64,000 nt of DNA from Pararhodobacter marinus (GCF_003122215.1 NZ_QEYD01000007.1:124001-188000), one strand, 5' to 3'. Counted from the first letter of the stretch, positions 26,094 through 34,981 are shown. Numbers and translations are program-made. The notes: generated from the letters alone by a model not told the origin.

Positions 26094-26782
26094 TACCCTT
26101 CCAGGATGCGCAACGCCTCCTTGCGCGCGAAAGGCTTCAGCCGGTCGCCATGTTCGGCCATCCAGGCCACGACCCGCTCGCCGTCATGTTTCGACAGATC
26201 GCGCAGCCACCACGCCACCGCCTTCTGGATGAACCAGTCGCGGTCGTCGGCATAGCCCGCCGCCCAGCCCAGCACGCGCTCGCGCGCCTCGGTATCAGCG
26301 GGTTTGAGATTGTTGAGCCGCGCCCAGGGCAGCGTCATCACCAGCGCGGCGCGCCGGGTCCACATGTTGTCATGAGTGGTCCAAGCCTCGAGCTGATCGA
26401 GCCGCGACGGCTCGGCCACCAGCCGCCGCGCGCCCGCCGACGCGGCATGATCGGCCACCGCCCAGCCCTCGAACCCTTCGGCCCAGCGCGCGATCAACGC
26501 CCAGGCATCGGCATCCGGTTTCATTCGCGCCTGCGTCAGCAGCTTCGCCGCCGCGACCATCGCCTCGTGGATATCCGTGGCCCACAGATCCGCTGCCAGC
26601 GCCACGCGATCCTCGACGCTGGCGCCGTCGCGCCATGTCTTGACCAGGTCATCCACCTGCGGGTTCGACAGGCCCAGATAGCCCCGCTCGATCTTGTGAT
26701 AGGCGCGCATCTCTTCAGCACGCGCAGGATCGGCCTGCGCGTTCAGCGCGGCCAGGGCATCATCAATTGTGGTCTGTGTCAT
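26093..26782 (-). CDS. AlkD-like DNA alkylation repair protein
   Basis: A 229-residue HEAT-like repeat protein of the PF08713 family, which includes AlkD DNA glycosylase. The helical repeat contains WDGASVEDRVALAADLWATDIHEAMVAAAKLL-type text, the DNA-contact region MWTRRAALVMTLPWARL, and WFIQKAVAWWLRDLSKHDGERVVAWM. Enzymes of this group excise 3- or 7-alkylpurines without base flipping; some relatives are not active, so activity is inferred. The stop is four bases into no other gene: the stop abuts the hairpin at 26043-26093. Its start is coupled by ATGA to the DUF3833 gene upstream. Confidence 0.82.
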   Translation of the reverse strand: MTQTTIDDALAALNAQADPARAEEMRAYHKIERGYLGLSNPQVDDLVKTWRDGASVEDRVALAADLWATDIHEAMVAAAKLLTQARMKPDADAWALIARWAEGFEGWAVADHAASAGARRLVAEPSRLDQLEAWTTHDNMWTRRAALVMTLPWARLNNLKPADTEARERVLGWAAGYADDRDWFIQKAVAWWLRDLSKHDGERVVAWMAEHGDRLKPFARKEALRILEG

Positions 26783-27309
26783 TCCCGGGTCATCTCGAAG
26801 CGGACGCGGCCGACGGGAAGACCCCAGCGCCGCACGATCGCCTCGTTGATAACCTTTCCGTCCGGCGCGCGATAGATCACGTCCGAGAATGCCAGCCGCG
26901 TCACCCCGTCGCCGGTCTCGAAATCGGCGGTGTAATCCATGCGGATCGTGTCCCCCTCTTCGACCACCTCGGCCAGTCCCACCGTATCCTCGCGCTGCCC
27001 GGTCCAGCGGTTCGGCCCGGCGCGCTCGAACACCCAGGTCAGCCGCCCTTCCTGCCCGTCATCATAGACGAAATCCTCGGCCACGATCAGCCGCCCGCCT
27101 TCCATCCGCCCGTGCAGACGGGCCGAGAACCGCCGTTCGGCGCCGGTCAGGTCGACCACGAACAGACCGCGCCCCCGGATCTCGCCCACGAAGACCTCGT
27201 CCAGCGTGATGGCGCCGCTTGGCGGCTCGGTGGCTTCGGGACTCCGGGCGCAGGCGGTCACGGCAAGCGCGGGCAGCGCCAAGAGCATCAGGCGACGGGA
27301 AAGGGACAT
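26779..27309 (-). CDS. DUF3833 family lipoprotein
   Basis: A 176-residue protein. The start at 27309 (GGAGG 10-14 bases upstream) gives a lipoprotein signal with LAVTAC as lipobox. The mature part, ITLDEVFVGEIRGRGLFVVDLTGAERRFSARLHGRMEGG...FVYDDGQEGRLTWVF, matches the DUF3833 beta-rich fold. Family function is unknown; it is an envelope lipoprotein. The stop overlaps the AlkD-like start by four bases, an odd pairing of an envelope protein with a DNA repair protein that is probably only operon economy. Confidence 0.82.
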   Translation of the reverse strand: MSLSRRLMLLALPALAVTACARSPEATEPPSGAITLDEVFVGEIRGRGLFVVDLTGAERRFSARLHGRMEGGRLIVAEDFVYDDGQEGRLTWVFERAGPNRWTGQREDTVGLAEVVEEGDTIRMDYTADFETGDGVTRLAFSDVIYRAPDGKVINEAIVRRWGLPVGRVRFEMTRE

Positions 27310-27407
27310 GGGAACGGGCCTCCGGTGGCTGCGGGATTCGGGCATAGGCACCGGATACGTGCGGCAAAGCCCCCCGGATCAAGCCGGCCAGCTGCGATTG
27401 TCCCGTC

Positions 27408-27950
27408 TCAGCCCAGGATACCCGTCGGGTAACCGTCCAGCGTCTCGCGGTTCTTTTCGTCCCAATAGGCCGCGACGCCCTCGTCGCCCTTCTGCTCGGC
27501 CCAGCGGCGCAAGGTGTCGCGCGGGCCGACATGGTCGTAGAACGGCACCGCGTAGCCGCACGAGGTCTGCACCATGTCCACCGCCATGACATAGATCTGG
27601 CGGGCGCCGGGAATCGGCGGGAACAGCGCGTATAGCCCGGCCCAGCGGGCATCGCGGGGATGGAGGGTCTGCGCGGTGCCATAGGCCCGCAGGATCATCG
27701 GCCGCTTCTCGAACGAACACCACATCAGCGTCATGCGCGGATCGCGCTGCAGATGGCCGGCGGTCTCGTTGCCCGAGCCGGTGACATTGAGCCACACCAC
27801 CTCGTTCGGGCCGGTCACGCGCAGGCTGTCCATCCCCTTGGGCGAGATGTTCACCCGCCCCTCGGGCGCGGCGGTGCCCACGAAGAACATGTGCTGCGCG
27901 GCGATGGTCGTCAGATGGTCGTCCTCGAACGACGCGAATTGCTTGGCCAT
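27408..27950 (-). CDS. Pyridoxamine 5'-phosphate oxidase-like flavin protein
   Basis: A 180-residue split-barrel protein of the PNPOx-like family. Visible motifs are FFVGTAAPEGRVNISPKGMDSLRV (flavin/phosphate-binding strands), WLNVTGSGNETAGHLQRDPRMTLMW and the C-terminal aromatic region. True PdxH motifs are lacking, so it is a general FMN or F420-type reductase or oxidase of unknown substrate. It starts 31 bases after glmS on the same strand, with a small CCCGGC-TGAC-GCCGGG-type hairpin in between, and may be expressed from the glmU-glmS transcript. Confidence 0.8.
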   Translation of the reverse strand: MAKQFASFEDDHLTTIAAQHMFFVGTAAPEGRVNISPKGMDSLRVTGPNEVVWLNVTGSGNETAGHLQRDPRMTLMWCSFEKRPMILRAYGTAQTLHPRDARWAGLYALFPPIPGARQIYVMAVDMVQTSCGYAVPFYDHVGPRDTLRRWAEQKGDEGVAAYWDEKNRETLDGYPTGILG

Positions 27951-27980
27951 GATCCCCTCCCCGGCTGACGCCGGGCGAGG

Positions 27981-29798
27981 TTATTCCACCGTCACCGATT
28001 TCGCCAGATTGCGCGGCTGGTCGACATCCGTGCCGCGGGCGAGCGCGGTGTGATAGGCCAGCATCTGCGCCGGAACCGCGTAGACGATGGGCGCGATCAG
28101 GTCCGAGACGCCGGGCATCGCCAGCGTCGCCCAGACTGCGCCCGCCTCGTCCAGACCCGCGCGGTCCGAGATCAGCACCACCTTGCCCTGCCGCGCCATC
28201 ACTTCCTGCATGTTCGACACGGTCTTCTCGTAAAGCGCGTCGCGCGGGGCCAGCACGATCACCGGCAGCGTCTCGTCGATGAGCGCGATGGGGCCGTGCT
28301 TCAATTCGCCCGAGGCGTAACCCTCGGCATGGATATAGCTCAGTTCCTTGAGCTTGAGCGCGCCTTCCAGCGCCAGCGGGTACATCACGCCGCGGCCCAG
28401 AAACAGCACGTCCTGCGCGGCCGAGATCTTGTGCGCCAGCGCCTCGATCTCGGGCTCGCGGTCGAGCGCCTGCGCCAGCGTGCCGGGCAGCATCTTGATC
28501 TCGGCCAGTTTCGCGGCCAACCCGGCATCGTCGAGCCGCCCGCGATCATGCGCCGCCTTCAGCGCCAGAAGCAGCAGCACCAGCAATTGCGCGGTGAAGC
28601 CCTTGGTCGAGGCCACGCTGATTTCGGGCCCCGCAAGGATCGGCAGCGCCACATCGGTCTCTCGCGCGATGGACGAGGTCGCCACGTTGACCACGCCCAG
28701 CGTGAAGGCCAGCTTGCCGTCGACATGGCGCAACGCGGCCAGCGTGTCGGCGGTCTCGCCCGACTGGCTGACGAAGATCCCCACCCCCTTGTCGCTGAGC
28801 ACCGGCTCGCGGTAGCGGAATTCGCTGGCGATATCGATGTCGCAGGGCAGGCCCGCGATCTGTTCGAACCAGTATTTCGCCACCTGCGTCGCGTAATGCC
28901 CGGTGCCGCAGGCGACCATCGTCACCCGGTCGCAGCGGCTGAAATCCACCTCGGGCGGGAAGGCCAGAGCATGGCCGTCGGCGCTCAGGTGATGGGTCAG
29001 CCCGGCACCCAGGACCGAGGGCTGCTCGGCGATTTCCTTGGCCATGAAATGCTTGTGCCCGGCCTTGTCGACGCGCGTCTGTTCAAGCTGGATCTTGGCC
29101 ACCGAACGGTTCACCCGCTGCCCGGCCCGATCGTAGAAGGTCGCGCCCTCGCGGGTGACGACGACCCAGTCGCCTTCCTCGAGATAGGTGATGCGGTCGG
29201 TCATCGGCGCCAGCGCGATCGCGTCCGAGCCGAGGAACATCTCGCCCTCGCCCCAGCCCACCGCCAAGGGCGAGCCCTTGCGCGCGCCGATCATCAGGTT
29301 GTCCTGTCCGTCGAACAGGAAGGCCAGCGCGAAAGCCCCTTCCAGCCGGGTCAGCGTCGCGCCCACCGCCTGTTGCGGGTCCATGCCCTGATCCATGTGA
29401 TGGCGGGTCAGCTGCGCGATCACCTCGGTATCGGTGTCGCTTTCGCGGGCTATCCCGGCGGCGGCGAGCTCTTCGCGCAGCGGGCGGAAATTCTCGATGA
29501 TGCCGTTATGGACCACGGCGACCGGCCCCGAGCGATGGGGATGCGCATTCGCCACGTTCGGCTCGCCATGCGTGGCCCAGCGGGTATGGCCGATCCCGGC
29601 CTTGCCCGGCAGCGCCTCGTGCACCATGAGGTCCGACAGGTTGACGAGCTTGCCCACCGCCCGGCGGCGATCCAGCTTGCCCGCATTCACCGTGGCAATG
29701 CCCGCACTGTCATAGCCGCGGTATTCCAGCCGTTTCAGGCTTTCCAGGATGAGGGGCGCGACCTCGTGCGATCCCAGCACACCGACAATTCCGCACAT
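27981..29798 (-). CDS. glmS: Glutamine-fructose-6-phosphate aminotransferase
   Basis: A 605-residue enzyme making glucosamine-6-phosphate, the first step to UDP-GlcNAc for cell wall and lipid A. The catalytic Cys2 follows the initiator Met (MCGIVGVLG). The glutaminase domain has YRGYDSAGIA, GHTRWATHG and VHNGIIENF. Two SIS domains (about 280-590) carry ACGTGHYA, SQSGETADT, TKGFTAQ and GRGVMYPLALEGALKLKE, ending LAKSVTVE. There is no glmS ribozyme-like leader; regulation is not visible. It lies four bases after glmU, so product and next-step enzyme are co-expressed. Confidence 0.97.
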   Translation of the reverse strand: MCGIVGVLGSHEVAPLILESLKRLEYRGYDSAGIATVNAGKLDRRRAVGKLVNLSDLMVHEALPGKAGIGHTRWATHGEPNVANAHPHRSGPVAVVHNGIIENFRPLREELAAAGIARESDTDTEVIAQLTRHHMDQGMDPQQAVGATLTRLEGAFALAFLFDGQDNLMIGARKGSPLAVGWGEGEMFLGSDAIALAPMTDRITYLEEGDWVVVTREGATFYDRAGQRVNRSVAKIQLEQTRVDKAGHKHFMAKEIAEQPSVLGAGLTHHLSADGHALAFPPEVDFSRCDRVTMVACGTGHYATQVAKYWFEQIAGLPCDIDIASEFRYREPVLSDKGVGIFVSQSGETADTLAALRHVDGKLAFTLGVVNVATSSIARETDVALPILAGPEISVASTKGFTAQLLVLLLLALKAAHDRGRLDDAGLAAKLAEIKMLPGTLAQALDREPEIEALAHKISAAQDVLFLGRGVMYPLALEGALKLKELSYIHAEGYASGELKHGPIALIDETLPVIVLAPRDALYEKTVSNMQEVMARQGKVVLISDRAGLDEAGAVWATLAMPGVSDLIAPIVYAVPAQMLAYHTALARGTDVDQPRNLAKSVTVE

Positions 29799-29801
29799 CG
29801 C

Positions 29802-31157
29802 TCAGCCCTCGCTTTTCTTCGTCTCGGCCTTCCTGGCCTTCAGCCGCGCCATCAGGCTGCGCGCAAGGCCCGGCTTGACCACCTGCCGCGCGCGTCCCAG
29901 CGCCAGCGCCCCGGCTTCGACATCCGCCGTGATGACCGACCCCGAGCCGGTCATCGCCTCGTCCCCCACACGGACCGGCGCCACCAGCATCGTGTTCGAC
30001 CCCACGAAGACGTCCTTCCCGATCACCGTCCGGTGCTTGAAGACGCCGTCGTAATTGCAGGTGATCGTGCCCGCGCCGACATTCGTGCGCTCGCCCACAT
30101 CGGCATCGCCGATATAGGTCAGGTGATTGATCTTCGCGCCCTCGTCGATATTGGCGTTCTTGATCTCGACGAAATTGCCGACATGCGTGTGTTCGGCCAG
30201 ATAGGCATCAGGGCGCAGCCGCGCGAAGGGCCCGACCGAGGCGCCCCGGCTGACATGACATCCCTCAAGATGGCAGAAGGCGCGGATCACCGCGTCGCTT
30301 TCCACCGTGACCCCGGGGCCGAAGACGACGTTCGGGCCGACCACCGCATCACGCCCGATAAACGTGTCGAGCGAGAAGAAGATCGTTTCGGGCGCGATCA
30401 GCGTCACGCCGTCTTCCAGCGCCTCGGCCCGCTTGCGGGCCTGAAAGGCGCTCTCGGCGGCGGCCAGCTCGGCACGGGTGTTGATCCCCAGCGTCTCCGC
30501 CTCGTCGCAGCGGACCACGCCGACCGACAGGCCCTTTTGTCTGGCAATGGCGACAATGTCGGTTAAGTAGAATTCCCCGGCAGCATTCTCGTCGCCGACG
30601 CCGTCGATCAGTTCGAAAAGGACCGATGTATCGGCGCAGATCACGCCCGAGTTGCAGAGCGTGATCGCGCGCTCGTCCTCGCTCGCGTCCTTGAACTCGA
30701 CGATCCGCTCCAGGCTGTCGCCCGCCATCACCAGCCGCCCGTAGCGGCCCGGATCGGCGGCCTCGAATCCCAGCACCACGACGGCGTGACGTGCCCGCGC
30801 CTCGCGCATGGCGGTCAGCGTCTCGCCGCTGACGAAGGGTGTGTCGCCGTACAGGACCACCGCGTCGCCCCCGAAGCCCTCCAGCGCCGCGCGCGCCTGC
30901 GCGACCGCATGGGCGGTGCCGCGCTGCTCGGCCTGATGAGCGATCAGGACCTCCGGGTTCTCGGCCCGCGCGGCCTTGGCGACGGCCTCGGCGCCGTGGC
31001 CCGTGACCACCACGACGCGCTCAGGCTCCAGCGTATCGCCCGCGCGCATCGCATGGGCCAGAAGCGGTGCCCCGCCGACCGGGTGCAAGACCTTCGGGCG
31101 GTCCGAATTCATCCGGCTGCCAAGACCGGCGGCAAGGATCACGAGGGATACCGACAT
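29802..31157 (-). CDS. glmU: Bifunctional UDP-GlcNAc pyrophosphorylase/GlcN-1-P acetyltransferase
   Basis: A 451-residue cytosolic enzyme making UDP-GlcNAc. The uridyltransferase half opens LAAGLGSRMNSDRPKVLHPVGG and has the QRGTAHAVAQA and YGDTPFV blocks. The acetyltransferase half is a left-handed beta helix of hexapeptide repeats (IGRDAVVGPNVVFGPGV, NFVEIKNANIDEGAKINHLTYIGDADVG, NVGAGTITCNYDG). Start 31157 is chosen over the frame's earlier ATG because MSVSLVILAAG is the family opening. It precedes glmS by four bases. Confidence 0.96.
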   Translation of the reverse strand: MSVSLVILAAGLGSRMNSDRPKVLHPVGGAPLLAHAMRAGDTLEPERVVVVTGHGAEAVAKAARAENPEVLIAHQAEQRGTAHAVAQARAALEGFGGDAVVLYGDTPFVSGETLTAMREARARHAVVVLGFEAADPGRYGRLVMAGDSLERIVEFKDASEDERAITLCNSGVICADTSVLFELIDGVGDENAAGEFYLTDIVAIARQKGLSVGVVRCDEAETLGINTRAELAAAESAFQARKRAEALEDGVTLIAPETIFFSLDTFIGRDAVVGPNVVFGPGVTVESDAVIRAFCHLEGCHVSRGASVGPFARLRPDAYLAEHTHVGNFVEIKNANIDEGAKINHLTYIGDADVGERTNVGAGTITCNYDGVFKHRTVIGKDVFVGSNTMLVAPVRVGDEAMTGSGSVITADVEAGALALGRARQVVKPGLARSLMARLKARKAETKKSEG

Positions 31158-31330
31158 GTTGTTCCTGCTCTCGATTTTTGCTGGTTCTAGCCTAAGGGGG
31201 CACCAATGCAAGCAGGCCGCTTATCACACTGCGTGACAGGCTGAAACACGGGCAGAACCCTGCCTTGCTGCCTGTTCGGTTGTCTCCTGTGCTCCTGTCG
31301 CGCGGTCCTGGTCAGGGGCACGGCCGGCAA

Positions 31331-31356
31331 GGGCGTGACAAGCGGGCGTGACAAGC
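31331..31356 (+). repeat. Tandem 13-base direct repeat
   Basis: GGGCGTGACAAGC occurs twice without a spacer, in the 273-base gap between divergent glmU and the DUF1499 gene, about 75 bases before the latter's start. It could be a regulator site or simple replication slippage. The rest of the gap (31158-31330, 31357-31430) shows no gene. Confidence 0.6.
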
Positions 31357-31430
31357 GGGGGGCATCGGGTGTTAACTCGGGCGAGACCCGGCAGCCCGCG
31401 CGCCGCCGCGATCCCACGCCCGAGGCCCCG

Positions 31431-31859
31431 ATGCTGCGCCCTCTCAAGTTCATCCTGATCGTGCTCGCGGCGCTGGTGGCGCTGTTTCTCGTCTTCGCCG
31501 TCTATGTCCGGCTCGCACCGTCGGATCCGCAGGACTGGCATGTCGATCCGGCCACCGCGCCCGATCCCGAGCGGCCCAATTTCGCCCGCATCGACCGCGT
31601 GGTCGCCTTGTCCCCCGACGACGCGGCGGCGCAGATCGCCGCCCAGGCCCGGCGCGAGGGCGCCACGCTCCTGGCCGGGGACGAGATGTTCGGCACATGG
31701 ATCGCCCGGACCGCGCTGATGCGGTATCCCGATTACGTGTCGATCCGCCTGACACCCGAAGGCGAGGGCACCCGCGTCACGGCGCTGTCGCGCGCGCGGT
31801 TCGGCTATTCGGACCGGGGCGTGAACGCCGCGCGGCTGGGGCGCTGGATCCCGGACTAG
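31431..31859 (+). CDS. DUF1499 family protein
   Basis: A 142-residue protein starting at 31431, with GAGG six bases upstream. An N-terminal membrane helix (about residues 6-26, FILIVLAALVALFLVFAVYV) anchors a small periplasmic-facing domain. The C-terminal stretch FGTWIARTALMRYPDYVSIRLTPEG...LSRARFGYSDRGVNAARLGRW matches DUF1499. No enzymatic role is known for this family. It is monocistronic and followed by a perfect short palindrome at 31874-31892. Confidence 0.8.
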   Translation: MLRPLKFILIVLAALVALFLVFAVYVRLAPSDPQDWHVDPATAPDPERPNFARIDRVVALSPDDAAAQIAAQARREGATLLAGDEMFGTWIARTALMRYPDYVSIRLTPEGEGTRVTALSRARFGYSDRGVNAARLGRWIPD

Positions 31860-31873
31860 GCGCGCGGCTGTAG

Positions 31874-31892
31874 GGTGCGTGATTCACGCACC
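31874..31892. repeat. Short palindrome GGTGCGTGA-T-TCACGCACC
   Basis: A perfect 9-bp inverted repeat with a one-base centre, lying in the 69-base gap between the convergent DUF1499 and DUF815 genes. It resembles short palindromic repeats I associate with Rhodobacteraceae intergenic DNA; only one copy is present here. It could act as a bidirectional stop or mRNA end. Confidence 0.55.
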
Positions 31893-31928
31893 ATCTGCCC
31901 AACGCCGCCCAGCCTGACCCGGCCCGCC

Positions 31929-32771
31929 TTAAACCGCCCTGCCCATCCGACCGGCCAGATCGCAGAAGAACTGCCACGCCACCCGGCCCGACCGTCCACC
32001 GCGCGTGGCCTGCCATTCGATCGCTTCGGCGCGCAGCGTGTCGGGATCGACACTCAGCCCGTATTCGGCCACATAGCCGTCGATCATCGCCAGGTATTCG
32101 TCCTGCGAACAGGGGTGGAAGCCCAGCCACAGCCCGAAGCGGTCCGACAACGAGACCTTTTCCTCGACCGCCTCTGAGGGCGAAATGGCCGAAGACCGCT
32201 CGTTCTCGATCATGTCCCGGGGCATCAGGTGGCGCCGGTTCGAGGTGGCATACAGGATCACATTGGCCGGCCGGCCCTCGATCCCGCCATCGAGCAGCGC
32301 CTTGAGCGATTTGTAATGCTGGTCATCATGCGAAAAAGACAGGTCATCGCAGAACAACACGAAGCGCTGTTCCGGCGCCGCGCGCAGATGGTCCAGCAGG
32401 CGCCCCACGCTGGGCAGGTCCTCGCGCTGGATCTCGACCAGCGTGCAGGGCAGGCCCTGGGCCAGCACCTCGGCATGGACCGCCTTCACCAGCGACGACT
32501 TGCCCATCCCGCGCGCGCCCCACAACAGCGCGTTGTTCGCGCCATAGCCGCGCGCGAATTGCAGCGTGTTCTGCAGCAGGATGTCGCGCGCCCGGCCGAT
32601 GGCCTTCAAAAGCGCCAGCGGCACGCGGTTGACCTGCGCCACAGGCACCAGCCGCTCGGGGCCTGTATGCCAGACGAAAGCGTCGGCGCGGGTGAAATCC
32701 GGCGCGGCGGCGGGCGGCGGGCTGAGACGTTCAAGCGCCTCGGCGATCCGTTTCAGCGAATTGTCGTCCAT
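31929..32771 (-). CDS. DUF815 AAA+ ATPase
   Basis: A 280-residue cytosolic P-loop ATPase: ALLWGARGMGKSSLVKAVHA (Walker A), LPCTLVEIQREDL, RFVLFCDDLSFSHDDQHYKSLKALLDGG (Walker B) and VILYATSNRRHLMPRD (sensor 1), with a C-terminal lid around LSDRFGLWLGF. The biological role of DUF815 proteins is unknown. The ATG shares its first base with the tatC stop (TGATG), so translation is coupled to tatC and this gene travels with the Tat operon. Start 32771 fits this overlap; the longer open frame runs antisense-like through tatC and is rejected. Confidence 0.85.
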   Translation of the reverse strand: MDDNSLKRIAEALERLSPPPAAAPDFTRADAFVWHTGPERLVPVAQVNRVPLALLKAIGRARDILLQNTLQFARGYGANNALLWGARGMGKSSLVKAVHAEVLAQGLPCTLVEIQREDLPSVGRLLDHLRAAPEQRFVLFCDDLSFSHDDQHYKSLKALLDGGIEGRPANVILYATSNRRHLMPRDMIENERSSAISPSEAVEEKVSLSDRFGLWLGFHPCSQDEYLAMIDGYVAEYGLSVDPDTLRAEAIEWQATRGGRSGRVAWQFFCDLAGRMGRAV

Positions 32772-33661
32772 CAATCTTCGAGATCTTCGGGGTCCAGCAG
32801 GCCCTCGGCCATCAGGTCGGCATTGCGCTTCTTCTCGACGCGCGCGACCAGCAGGACCGAGATTTCGTAAAGCGCATAGACGACCGAGAACAGGATCACC
32901 TGGGTGATCACGTCGGGCGGCGTCACCAGAGCGGCCAGCGTCAGGATGCCCACGACCGCCCATTTGCGCCCGTTGCGCAGGGCCGCCGCCGAAATCAGCC
33001 CGGCCTTGCCCATCAGCGTCAAGAGGACCGGCAACTGGAAGCACAGGCCGAAGGCGATGATCATCTTCAGCGTGATGTCGAGCGTTTCGTTGACCTTGCC
33101 GTTGAAGACGATCTCGATCCCTTCACGGGTCGCCACCTCGCTCGGCGTCACGCTCAGATCGCCTTGCGAGAAATAGGCCGCGACCAGCGACGGCAGGTCG
33201 GCGAAGCCCAGGAAAAAGCTCATCGCCATCGGCACGACGACGTAATGCGCGAAGGCGGCGCCGGCGAGGAAAAGCACGGGCGACGAGATCAGGAAGGGCA
33301 GGAAGGCGCTTTGCTCGGACTTGTAGAGGCCGGGCGCGACGAAACGCCAGAGCTGGTAACCGATCACCGGGAAGGACAGCACGAAACCGCCCACGACCGA
33401 GATCTGCACCAGCGTGAAGAAATATTCCTGCGGCGCGGTATATTGCATCACCGGATTGGGGTTGCCCAGCGACCGCATCGTCGACTCGATCGGACGCAGC
33501 AGGAAATCGAGAAGCTGGTCGCCGACGGTGAAGCACAGCACCATCGCGACGACGAAGGCCACCACCGACCAAATCAGGCGGCTGCGCAATTCGGCCAGAT
33601 GCTCGATCAGCGGGGCCGAGGTATCGTCGATCGAATCCGGGTTCTTGGTATTCGCGGCCAT
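32771..33661 (-). CDS. tatC: Sec-independent protein translocase TatC
   Basis: A 296-residue inner-membrane receptor of the twin-arginine export machinery. Six hydrophobic helices are seen. Conserved blocks include LIEHLAELRSRL at the N-terminus (signal recognition), FFTLVQISVVGGFVLSFPVIGYQLWRFVAPGLY and FQLPVLL. There is a longer than usual periplasmic loop with FNGKVNETLDIT. It lies six bases after tatB and is coupled to the DUF815 gene. The C-terminal acidic tail (LMAEGLLDPEDLED) is short. Confidence 0.95.
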   Translation of the reverse strand: MAANTKNPDSIDDTSAPLIEHLAELRSRLIWSVVAFVVAMVLCFTVGDQLLDFLLRPIESTMRSLGNPNPVMQYTAPQEYFFTLVQISVVGGFVLSFPVIGYQLWRFVAPGLYKSEQSAFLPFLISSPVLFLAGAAFAHYVVVPMAMSFFLGFADLPSLVAAYFSQGDLSVTPSEVATREGIEIVFNGKVNETLDITLKMIIAFGLCFQLPVLLTLMGKAGLISAAALRNGRKWAVVGILTLAALVTPPDVITQVILFSVVYALYEISVLLVARVEKKRNADLMAEGLLDPEDLED

Positions 33662-33666
33662 GTCGG

Positions 33667-34545
33667 TCAGGACTCGCTGTCAGTCGGGCTTGCGGCGCTG
33701 CCGCTTCCCGAGGCGCTATCGGTGGTCGTCCCCGCGGCCGGAGCCTTGGCCCGCGATTTCCGGGGGGCCGTTTTCCTGGCCGTCTTTGTCGCGCCTTCGG
33801 TCGCGGGCGCGGCTTTGGACGCGGTTTTCTTGGCCGCCGTTTTCGTCGCGGGCGCGGATTTCGTCGCGGGCGCCTTGCGGGCCGTCGACGTCTTCGGGGC
33901 AGCCTGGGGCGTGGGTGACTCGTTTGTCCCGGCCTCGGCCGGCGAGGCGGTCGGCGCGGGCGCATCCGGTGCATCGGCCTCGCGCCGGGCGCGGATATCG
34001 GCGGCCTTGCGGCGCGCGGCTTCGGATTTCTCGACCTTCTTCAGGCGCTCGGCCTCGGTCGCCGACATCTCGGCATTCCGCCGCGCCAGATCCTGCGCCA
34101 GGATCTCGTCATCCTCGGGCTCGAAATCGTCGGCCATGGCCTCGGCCGATTGCACCGGGTTCCCGGCGGGCGGGCGCGGCGCGTCGGGATCGGGAGGAAG
34201 CGTCGCGCCGTTCTTGGAATAGCTCTTGCCGGTCTGCGTGCTGGGCGTGCGCAGATCCGGTTTCAGCCGCCCCATGTCGCGGAAATCCTTTTCCAGATCG
34301 TCCAGACCGGCGGCTTCCTTCAGGCTTTTGCCCGATGCGGTGCGCTTGAAATCGCGGGCGATGTCGCCGACGCCGGATTCCTTGGCCGCAGCATCCATCG
34401 CGCGCTGGAATTCGCGCGCCATGCCCCGGGCCTTGCCCGTGAACTCGCCCAGCGTGTGGAACATCTTTGGCAGGTCCTTGGGACCCACCACGATCAGCGC
34501 CACCACGCCGACGACCATCATTTCCGACCAACCGATGTCGAACAT
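33667..34545 (-). CDS. tatB: Sec-independent translocase TatB with long basic tail
   Basis: A 292-residue protein. The N-terminus MFDIGWSEMMVVGVVALIVVGPKDLPKMF is the TatB transmembrane helix with Glu8 and the hinge. An amphipathic helix follows to about residue 60. The remaining about 230 residues form a low-complexity tail with charged coiled-coil stretches (RLKKVEKSEAARRKAADIRARRE), then Lys/Ala/Thr/Pro-rich repeats. Typical TatB is near 170 residues, so the tail is unusually long; such tails occur in Rhodobacteraceae. It is the middle gene of tatABC. Confidence 0.9.
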   Translation of the reverse strand: MFDIGWSEMMVVGVVALIVVGPKDLPKMFHTLGEFTGKARGMAREFQRAMDAAAKESGVGDIARDFKRTASGKSLKEAAGLDDLEKDFRDMGRLKPDLRTPSTQTGKSYSKNGATLPPDPDAPRPPAGNPVQSAEAMADDFEPEDDEILAQDLARRNAEMSATEAERLKKVEKSEAARRKAADIRARREADAPDAPAPTASPAEAGTNESPTPQAAPKTSTARKAPATKSAPATKTAAKKTASKAAPATEGATKTARKTAPRKSRAKAPAAGTTTDSASGSGSAASPTDSES

Positions 34546-34600
34546 GCGCCGCTCCTTGCTGCGACCGGAGAATGCGCGGCCAAGCCGCGCCGTGCAGCGC

Positions 34601-34828
34601 TCAGGTGCGGTCGCGGTCGGCTTCGGCGGGGGTCACGTCGCGCGCGCCGTCGGCCGAGGTCTCGCGCTGATTTTCCAGCTCTTCGCTACCGTCCTTGACG
34701 CCGCGCTTGAAGGCCGTGATGCCCTTGCCGACTTCGCCCATCAGGCTTGCGACCTTGCCGCGGCCGAAAAGCACGAGGACGATCACGGCGATCAGAAGAA
34801 GGCCGGGAATACCGATATTGTTGAGCAT
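34601..34828 (-). CDS. tatA: Sec-independent translocase TatA
   Basis: A 75-residue pore-forming subunit of the Tat system. A single helix, [24 protein letters not shown], is followed by an amphipathic helix ([21 protein letters not shown]) and an acidic tail. It is first in the tatABC-DUF815 operon, 55 bases before tatB. A methionine-rich alternative start is not present. The 167-base gap upstream is shared with the divergent HTH regulator, so both promoters lie there. Confidence 0.94.
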   Translation of the reverse strand: MLNNIGIPGLLLIAVIVLVLFGRGKVASLMGEVGKGITAFKRGVKDGSEELENQRETSADGARDVTPAEADRDRT

Positions 34829-34963
34829 GGCTCAGTCCCTTTCTGCGGGGCCCGTCCGATGCGGATCGTCCGGCCGGGCGCTGATTTCATCCCTGAAATA
34901 GGGCAGTGCGCGCGGGTATCCTAGACTGAATCCGGTGCCGGAGGGGGTGGCGGCGCGGTTCTC

Positions 34964-34981
34964 CTGACAGTATTTTGTCAG
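34964..34981 (+). promoter_or_regulatory. Inverted repeat upstream of HTH regulator gene
   Basis: CTGACA-GTATTT-TGTCAG, a perfect 6-bp inverted repeat, ends three bases before the regulator's ribosome site (GGAGG from 34984). CTGACA/TGTCAG half-sites are typical of YafY-type HTH/WYL regulators, so autoregulation is likely. It is in the 167-base gap to tatA. Confidence 0.6.
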
